The position numbers and the translations under genes were made by a program. The notes under the pieces were generated by a model. The model was not told where the DNA came from. It made no database searches and saw only the letters and a program-made list of their open reading frames with translations. 64,000 nt of DNA from Punica granatum (taxonomy: Eukaryota > Streptophyta > Magnoliopsida > Myrtales > Lythraceae), in the NCBI RefSeq assembly GCF_007655135.1, contig NC_045132.1:16182001-16246000 (forward strand). Direction: 5' to 3'. This document shows positions 54,903 through 64,000 of the stretch, in pieces. How positions within the stretch are numbered: position 1 is the first letter of the stretch; every line of letters begins with the position of its first letter.

Positions 54903-55411
54903 AGAAGATTAAGAATACAGTGAATAAGTCGAATATGTTGAGCCGCCGTAGTACGGCCATGATTTTCTAGCTTGTACTTGAGCATAGGAATCAAAGGAAT
55001 TTCCTACCTCCTTGATGGCTAGAGGTTGACACATCTGCTTAGTGACGATCTCGGTGACTTGTGCCGTGACCAACCAAGATTCCAATAAATCAAATCTGTC
55101 ATTCATGTGCCTGAGTTCCCTCATCATATCATTCACGGTAAAAGAGTTACTCTCGAATTGTTTCTTCATATATTTTTCAACTCGAGATAATCGGTCGTTG
55201 ACATTTGTTGAAGCAACTAGATGTCTGCTGACCGCTCCATCTCCAGTCGTGTTGCGTTCGGCTGACTTGTCGTGGAATGGGTCTTAAATCTTCTTATCGC
55301 TCAACTCCCCTTCGTTGCTGGATGAGGGACCATCTCCGAAAATTTCTTTGCTTGGGCACGAGTCAGGATGGGCATGCAATTCAGTGGGTCTCACCGAGTG
55401 TACCAGAAAGT

Positions 55412-56658
55412 TGTTCCGCAGGAACACTCTAGCACATGCTCATGGCAGTAAGGTTGGCAGGCGTGTGGGGGCACAATCCCAAGGTAGTGAAATGGTGGAA
55501 CCACCAGCCGTCCTCACCGGTCTAATACATAGCACCTCACTCCTTGAGGTCCAAAGGATTAGCCAGCGACTAGGTTTCCTTGAAGATGAGTTAGTCGAGG
55601 TGCTTTACGGTTGGATGCGTTGCAGACAATGTCGCGGCCACGAGGGAAAGGCTGCTTTGGTTCTCCCAACATAAGCATGATCGTGTAGCCTAACTCGTAG
55701 AAGGTAATAGCCCAGAAACTGGCCTCGAAGCTTCACGGTCCAAGGAGGCCCTTGAGCTGGCTAGTTTCGGCTACAGATAGTCGAGAGAATTGAGCTGAAG
55801 GCCGAAACCTTAGCTTGGTGAATATCTCGACTCAAAAACAAAGATTAGTTGTGGTAGTCAACAGATCGACAGTATGGTGACCCTGGAAGGTCAATAGGGT
55901 TGCTTCGAAAAGCGATTTAGTGCACGGTATGTAAAGATGGGAGAAAAATAGACATTGAAGGTGCGGTGCGATAAAAGTAAGAATAGAAAAGATATGTGCG
56001 TATGATTGATGTGTCGAATGGGGTATTACAATAATGAAGCTTATCTCATATAGGTTAAGCATGAGTGCCGCCCAAGACAACAAAAATTGGGAAATAAACG
56101 ACTAAACTTAGTAACTAGCCAATTTAAGACTATGTAGAAGTAATGTCCACTTATTTAGATATTTAATAACCACTTAACATAGAGATTAATTAACAAAAGT
56201 AGGACATAGCAAATATGGAATGTGCCATCATTACTTTCTCTCATTTCCATGGACATCCATTGCCTTCGATGCATGAAAGTCTATCAAATATAGGAGATTC
56301 TCTTGCAATATATAGATGTATCTTGCATGGAAAGGAAAAGCAAGACCATCTTGGGCTCTTTATGCAAGTAAACTTCCCAAATATAAGCTTTATAGAATAT
56401 TCTTTTCCAAATCAACCTATGTCTAGGTTCGTGTATGTCTCAAACAAGGAAACAAACCTGAAATTTCCTTCTTTGGGCCGCCAAACTCCTTATGGTTGTT
56501 CAGGGTCGAGTATTGCAACGGATTCGGGTCAGGTCACGTCTCGAAATCCAATTATGGGCTATTCTCCTTGCTTGGGCTGATCTCATGGGCTTCTCTTGAT
56601 CCATGACACGTCTTGGCCTTCATTTATCTCAAAGTGCAAAAAATGGGTATAAATAGGA
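55412..56658 (-). repeat. Element B: 5' LTR
   Basis: Pairs with 50391-51625. On - it ends CTGCGGAACA, next to the primer-binding region. It contains the same TCCCAAGGTAGTG and ATGGTGGAACCACCA words as the 3' LTR (on +). Confidence 0.88.
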
Positions 56659-56663
56659 CCAAA

Positions 56664-57250
56664 GCAATAACAGTAGAGTTGACCTATCTCATAAATTTAC
56701 TAGCTCTGAAGAAATTTTGAACGGCATCTATAAAGGAATGCCCAATGTTATAGACCATGAGCCTTAAAAGAGCTGAGCTAAATAACCATCGGTGACTTGT
56801 TCCCATTTATTGAAAATAGATCATTCTTTATCTCATCAGAAGAAGTAGGGGCACTAAAAGTTATTGTAAGAAGACTTGAGACTTTTTTCAAATTAAGACT
56901 ATTGATCTTATCAAAATCTGGGGTAACACAAGGGTCAAAAACAACAAACCCACTGCCTAAGCCTTTATTTCATGTATCTTCTCCAATTTTTATCCATCAT
57001 CAGGAATTAACACTCGAATTGTGTTGCTGACATTTTTAGCTTTGATAAAATGGTGGAAAAAAATTGTGTTATGGTTTCCCAAATTCTCAGTCACTGCACT
57101 CTTAGATGTATTTTTGCTTGTAAAAGATCCCTCATGTTTAAGAGCTTCCTAGTATTTACTTCTGAAGTCCCTTTTTAGGATCAAGATCAACAAATGAATC
57201 GGTTCCATATATAATAGAAGACTGTAAACAATCAAGTTCAACTTTAAAAC
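56664..57250 (-). pseudogene. LINE, N-terminal RT half, separated from 48.8-50.4 kb by element B
   Basis: On -: a GNHNTIFFHHFIKAKNVSNTI block near 57070 (family: GD.NT.FFH...K.R...N.I) and FFRASKFMR-VNSTVIALV near 56700 (family: FF..GKLL.QVN.TVIALIPK). The next RT motif is found on the far side of element B at 50385, so removing B restores the order of LINE motifs. Confidence 0.75.
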
Positions 57251-57954
57251 TAGCAGCCCCCATGAGTAGTCCCCCTCCTCCTCATGTATTTTAATTTTTT
57301 TTAAATAAAAAATTATTTTAAAATGATACCAAAAAAAAGAGGAGAGATCAAGATGTGACACCACCGTTGGTGAGGTCACCGGCAACCGCTAGGGCTGCTT
57401 AGTGACCTCACTAGAGGGGATGGTGGGTGACGAGAAAGCCCTAAACCCCAAGAATGAGAGGGATCTCGAACTGAAATCCCCCTCAATCATAGAGTGTGAG
57501 GCTTGCCCGCCGGCCACCAACCATCATCCCCCTACTAACTAACCACCTCTGAGGAAACTGACAACTTCACTGATGGGGGCAGTGGCCGATGGAAAGGCCC
57601 CCAACCCTAGATCGAGAGAGAACCGAGATCATAATTTTCTCATAATTTTGGGTCGGGGGTACTCCTGTGGCCCACCAACACTAGCGAGGTTGTCGATGAC
57701 CTCTTAAGCTGCAGACAACATCAGTAGTGGTGTCAAAATAAGTTCTCTTATTTAGAAAAAAAAATGATATGTTAGCCTATAGACACACATGACATCAAGT
57801 AACCTACCACATCTGCGAAAATAGGGCTAGTGTGCATTCTATTTAAAAGGGGTGTCAGTTATCTTTTATTGAAAGTATAGAGGGTGCAGATGAAATTCAC
57901 CCAAAAGAGAATCTCTATATTAAATGAAAATTTTTTCCCTAAACTTCGAATAAA

Positions 57955-57990
<36 letters not shown>

Positions 57991-58780
57991 CCCATACAAC
58001 CAACGATAGTGACGTTCGGTTTTACTTTGGTGCGATTTTTAACTTAAACCGTAACCAAACCATAAATACAGTTTTATGAAAATTAAAAACCATATCTATA
58101 TCCAAATCATATTTTTAAAAATAAAACCAAATCATAAAATTAGATTATCTCTAGTTTGATTAACCGCATAACCACATCTTCTACATTAATTTGATAAATC
58201 CTTCAATTATCCATAATAATCCGTCAACTCCATAGCGAAATACCCATACAAAATAACCCATCATATAAAACAACACATCCCTAAGCTACAATTCTAAATC
58301 GAAAGTAAAATGCATTCCATGATAAAGATTAAGGCAAAAGCTTGAGCGGTGACGTTGAGTGGAAGGTTGTGAGCGAGCGAGCGAGTGTAGCGTTGTGCTG
58401 AAAACATAAAGTATGGGCTTTAGGCCCAAATGAAGAAAAATTCAACATGTATACACATCATATTCGGTTTGGTTCGGTTTTTCACTCTAAAAACCGAAAA
58501 TCACGCAACATCCGAAATTTTCAAGATAAACTACTGCCTAATTAAACCATATATTCAGATTTCCGGATATATGGTTCGGTTTCCATTCGGTTTTTTTTCG
58601 AATTTCCGGACGTTTTTGTAGGAGCCCTAAGCAACGGAGCCGCACGTGATTGTTCTTTTTAAGATTCCACATGAAAATATCCAAGGACTAAATAACGAAT
58701 TGTAAGTCAAACCAACCAAACTACAAAATTCGAGATTCCTGTCGTCCCTTCAATTTTGCGGTAGCCCTTATTTTCTTGGG
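57251..58780. other. Intergenic: MITE-like and simple repeats
   Basis: 57355-57740 is GC-richer with GTGAGGTCACCGGC-type words and no known domain. A (TAT)n run is at 57958-57988. 58010-58620 has GGTTCGGTTTTT and AAACCGTAACCAAACC words in opposite orientation at its ends, as in a decayed hAT- or Tourist-like element. No gene seen. Confidence 0.4.
57958..57988 (+). repeat. (TAT)n microsatellite
   Basis: About ten uninterrupted TAT units. Confidence 0.95.
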
Positions 58781-59018
58781 TATCTTCGAATCCCCCCCTT
58801 TTTTTTTAATAGAAAAGAAAAATAATATAAAATCACTTTTTGCAGTTCAAAAGTCACGTAAGTTTTAAAGGAAGAAAACGCGATCTTCCTTCTCCTCCCT
58901 CCTTCTTCCTCCTCCACAGTCGTTCCCTCTCTCCCCCAATTCCTCCCTGGTTCTTCTCCCGAGCTCGTTCGAGATCTCGTACGACAGAAGCAGATCTTCC
59001 GCAGCTGAGTTGAAACAG

Positions 59019-59342
59019 GTGAGGCGATTCCCATACCAATGTCTAGATTCCTAAGGAATTCCCCAGATCCCCGTCCTGCTAACATGGCGCTGCGGATCAT
59101 AAGTTAGTACGATCCGTTGATTCATGCGGATCTGTTCTTTGATTTTCTACCTCTTGCCTCCAAATCTCATCTCATCATGCGTGCATACCACGGAACGAGG
59201 TGTCTCATTTGAAGAATTACGAATGCGGCATGCAGAAAAGATTCTACTTTGTTTACTTGATGTGAATCTGTATAGATCGAGGTCGGTCGAATGTGTTAGC
59301 TTTTTTCCCGTGCATTGATGATTCGCTCCTTATCGGACGCAG
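59019..59342 (+). other. 5' UTR intron of the UMP-CMP kinase gene
   Basis: A pyrimidine-rich leader (CTTCCTTCTCCTCC... at 58880-58930) leads to a donor ACAG|GTGAGG at 59019 and an acceptor ACGCAG|ATCG at 59342, 30 bp before the start codon. Leader introns are common in plant housekeeping genes and often raise expression. Transcript support is needed for the exact start. Confidence 0.55.
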
Positions 59343-59372
59343 ATCGTAACTTTCATTTGAGCTTCGATCCTC

Positions 59373-61382
<2,010 letters not shown>

Positions 61383-63479
61383 GCGCAGCAAATGTTCCTG
61401 AGATGTCGGACCTATTATATAGCTAAGGTAGCACTTTTATCTTAAGCAAGTACCAAGATGTTGGACCAACTTTCATGTCAAACGCAAACTGTATCTGCGC
61501 TTTGCTCTATTATTCTTTTTCCATTCATTTGGATGTAAGCAAGTGTGGAGAGATTCTGGATCAAGGTTGTGGATTAAAGAGTGGCATATGAGTTTACATG
61601 AGATTTTGAAAAACATGAGCTAAATCATCCATGGCCAATTCATTCATTTCCTTGCCCCCTGCATTTGATCCAAGCATTTAGTATTCAATTGGTATTTCCT
61701 TCACAGCTTAGTTATGAATGAGGAATCAAAACTTGAGTCTTATTTCCAAAGCTGTTCACTAGTAATGGTTTGACGTACGCGTGATCATCATTAGAATATT
61801 GGTTTGACATGTGTATGATCATCGTAAGGAGAAAAAGAAAAAAGAAACGGATGGATATGTGGATAAGGTTTGATATGAGCGTAGTTCCTGCTGATTCTTC
61901 TTTCTTGTTACCTGCAAGAAAATCTCACGGTATATATGAAATTTTTGTGTTCGCAGGTTGTGGTATATTGATTCGAGTTGTTCAAACTACAGGAGGAATT
62001 GAGCTCTTTGCCTGCCTCCTAATATAGAACTATTAATTCAATATAGAAAATTATTTCGTGGGTTGTCATGCCCCCATTTTTACTGTATTACTATTGTGAC
62101 TTAATGTCATCCGGAGAATGTAATACACTGACAAGAATATAAGAACTGTCGTCGTCCCATATTCTATAAAATTGAGTTCCGTATAATTGATTCTGGGGAA
62201 CTTGTTTCTGATTTCATGACAAAAATTGCATTGGCCGAGACCTTTCCCAACTATACCTATTGGGTGTGTGCTTAGTATTTTGCTTGTCGATTAGTTATTG
62301 AGGACCTGTGTTGATTATGTATCAACCTGCTAATGCATTTTCATGAGATGCCCCTCGAATGTGCTACAAAGAGCAGATGAGCTGTGGGTCTTTGCGTTTC
62401 AACAGAGAACAATCAGGGATGAGGCACTGGTTGAGCAACAATTAGCGACTGGGGATCGGTGCAAACCTGGATTTTAATCAAGGGAGTATGCCTGTGCACC
62501 TAGTTAGCCCCTCAACGCGGATATGTTATTGATGGGTGTGATAAAGTTCTTGAGCTGAGGATGGCCTTAGCCCAAGGCGGAAGGTGGCCTACAGCACTTG
62601 AGGATTAGAATTGAGCAAGATCTCCTGGGTTACATGTTTCCAAGATTACGTAATAAGGAGAGAACATGAAGCGTATTGTAGTTATTGAAGTAGAAATGTT
62701 ATCCCGTCGTTGCGATCGCAGACTTTCAACTATTGCTGGAAGCATTGAAGATTGTCGCTCCTCGGCCGAAAGCTCTTTTGGATTTCGAGGTGTTCGATGA
62801 CATCTTATTTTTGCAACTCCCTCCCAATTGAAAATTTGAATGGAGGGAAACGAATCTGTATAATAAGCTTACAAACACAAGCAGCTATTCAACCAATGTC
62901 TCAATTTAAACCTCCCACCGAATGAAGGAATCCAGTGAAAATTGAAAAGGGAGGATCCTCTGATCTATTAAAACTTAGGCAGCCTCACCAATATATAAAA
63001 ATTGGTTCAACCGCGTGAGCAAGGTTTCGGATTCGAATAATGTAAGTAGAGAAAATTCATAAAAAGAGTTTTCGTATACACAACCAAAAACTTAAGCAGT
63101 CTCAGCCTATAAATTCCAACATGCATTTACTAACCATAATTTATTTTAATCATTTTTGTTTTATTTTTAAAATGGATTGCTATATTTTCTAGCGTTCAGG
63201 AGTCCATTCTGTTGTCCAAGTGTCCAAATTTGTGGGGCCCACTAAGTAAACATCGTGATGGATTGCAACCCAGGAGAGAAACGAAGTCTATACGCGCTAA
63301 TAGAATCTATTAGGAGAATTTGATCAAATTTTCAACTGCTTTCAAATGTGGATGTCAATTTCTTTGTATCAATCAATACATGTCAAGTCACGAAGTTTCG
63401 TTCTCCTCCTAATCAAATTTCCAACTCTTCCTCATTATCACACGAAGCAGAGGCCACCCGAGTCTGGGGGAATAAACAC
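61383..63479. other. Intergenic and 3' UTRs between the kinase and the next gene
   Basis: The kinase 3' UTR probably occupies the first 150-300 bp; no clear AATAAA is present. 62990-63105 has a SINE-like head on + (GGTTTCGGATTCGAATAATG as box B). The 3' UTR of the - strand gene should lie just below 63480. No other gene is recognised. Confidence 0.4.
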
Positions 63480-64000
63480 TCAGTATCTTCGATCATACTG
63501 CCATCTCTCGACTTGTCTGTTAGGATCCCAGTACACAGGAGAGTCCCGTTGCCCAGGCCTCTGAGGCCTATAAGCCTGTCCAGGATTTGAGACGGGTTCC
63601 GGGAAGCTCCTCCCCTGCATGTACTCTGGGTACCTACCCGCACCACCGACATGACTATTTCCATCCCGCATCCATCCATCGTGAGAGGTATTAAAGTTGG
63701 TAGTATGGTTATTGACATGGGAATGAGGATTTTGCGGATATCCCAACCCATCTCTCCATGAGTTTGAACCCAAGACGGGCTGTCCAATAGGCGAACTGCC
63801 ATGATACAATTGTTTCTGAACCGTAGGCTCGGCATAGAGATGATGAGGCTGGGTTTGGGCTCCGTACAGCCTGTCGCGCATGTTCATTGGGACTGGCACA
63901 GGTCCAGAAGATGGGTTTGGGAGAGCTGGGCTTGAAATGGGTGGTCGGGCAGGGGCTACTTCGCCAGCTTGTAGAAGAGAAGAATGCTGCATATCGAATG
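63480..64000 (-). CDS. C-terminal exon of an unrecognised Pro/Gly/Asn/Tyr-rich protein (partial)
   Basis: An open frame on - runs from the window edge to a TGA at 63480-63482, at least 170 codons without a stop. The sequence is low-complexity but codon-like: PARPPISSPALPNPSSGPVP, MNMRDRLYGAQTQPHHLYAE, PQNPHSHVNNH, DGWMRDGNSHVGGAGRYPEY, and an Arg/Tyr-rich end QRDSPVYWDPNRQVERWQYD then RRY. Such tails occur in plant nuclear and RNA-associated proteins. I cannot place it in a family, and no domain is visible. The gene continues beyond 64000. The in-frame Met near 63990 is probably internal. Confidence 0.65.
   Translation of the reverse strand, partial: FDMQHSSLLQAGEVAPARPPISSPALPNPSSGPVPVPMNMRDRLYGAQTQPHHLYAEPTVQKQLYHGSSPIGQPVLGSNSWRDGLGYPQNPHSHVNNHTTNFNTSHDGWMRDGNSHVGGAGRYPEYMQGRSFPEPVSNPGQAYRPQRPGQRDSPVYWDPNRQVERWQYDRRY

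Larger units (their letters stand above)
52021..55300 (-). pseudogene. Element B: gypsy Gag coding region, broken
   Basis: On -, from the 5' side: an N-terminal frame (54909-55169) with a helical MMRELRHMNDRFDLLESW segment; a Ser/His-rich frame with an 84-bp triplication (54519-54887); the Retrotrans_gag domain (53462-53923) reading FPRGFKIPKFTLFLGD, HIARFISQCCE, FNWYFSLPAQSVRSWEDIEA, LGERVEEYITQFKL; a frame with a 52-residue duplication (53031-53372); and a basic tail (52021-52311) with SLTKSQKGLEQRRQRAERLA, typical of the segment before protease. Stops and frameshifts separate them. Gag would package element RNA. Confidence 0.8.
50391..56658 (-). mobile_element. Element B: gag-only Ty3/gypsy element with both LTRs (6.3 kb)
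   Basis: LTRs at 50391-51625 (3') and 55412-56658 (5'), flanked by CCAAA at 50386-50390 and 56659-56663. On - the order is 5' LTR, primer-binding region (ACTTTCTGGTACACTCGGTG, just below 55412), gag-type coding sequence (about 52.0-55.2 kb), non-coding 3' region, a purine-containing block CATGAGAGGGTA, 3' LTR. No protease, RT or integrase is seen, so it is non-autonomous (TR-GAG/LARD-like). The LTRs have diverged visibly, so it is old. The LTR start and the block before it resemble elements A and C. It is inserted in a LINE whose halves abut on either side. Confidence 0.88.

Overview
This window is nuclear DNA of a land plant, very probably a eudicot. The evidence is AT-rich DNA, intron-rich genes of plant-specific families, degenerate plant Ty1/copia and Ty3/gypsy retrotransposons, TRIMs, tRNA-derived SINEs, MITEs, and pieces of plastid genes lying in non-plastid sequence. 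The species cannot be named from sequence alone.

Three host loci can be supported. (1) At 40.47-45.63 kb (+) is a four-exon INDETERMINATE DOMAIN (IDD) C2H2 zinc-finger transcription factor. Its 580-aa model is in frame throughout, and its first intron appears to be GC-AG. (2) At 59.37-61.38 kb (+) is an eight-coding-exon UMP-CMP kinase of the plant PYR6/UMK type, 209 aa, with an intron in its 5' UTR. (3) At 63.48-64.00 kb (-) is the C-terminal exon of a Pro/Gly/Asn/Tyr-rich protein that runs off the window and that I do not recognise. Most of the rest is transposon-derived.

Layout. 0-2.5 kb: decayed copia element on the - strand (gag, leader, primer-binding site, LTR). 2.97-3.50 kb: complete TRIM. 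4.17-4.61 kb: scrambled plastid mosaic (psbD, 16S rRNA, rpoC1). 5-14 kb: very AT-rich DNA with SINEs, MITE-like repeats, a 442-bp foldback and a second TRIM. 14.2-19.1 kb: no recognisable genes, with a 34-G run at its left edge. 19.112-21.372 kb: short copia element with 219-bp LTRs, AAAAC target-site duplications and an open RT-RNase H frame. 22.474-22.818 kb: Mutator-type MITE. 23.0-34.4 kb: two Ty3/gypsy copies of one family facing each other, each ending outward in a 3' LTR. One has a 482-bp module of its LTR amplified to four copies. The other carries a broken antisense plant-mobile-domain (PMD) gene between integrase and LTR. 35.046-35.622 kb: hAT MITE with a perfect 8-bp duplication. 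39.65-40.02 kb: TRIM just upstream of the IDD promoter. 45.8-48.3 kb: SINEs and foldback elements. 48.3-57.3 kb: one old LINE split by a 6.3-kb gag-only gypsy element (CCAAA duplication), a Mutator-type MITE (10-bp duplication) and SINEs. 57.3-58.7 kb: MITE-like AT-rich sequence.

The host genes act separately, one in GRAS-partnered transcription and one in pyrimidine nucleotide metabolism; nothing suggests a cluster. The most unusual material is the gypsy family at 23-34 kb: module amplification inside an LTR, antisense PMD cargo present in one copy and absent from its neighbour, and a related gag-only element nearby that shares its LTR/PPT edge.
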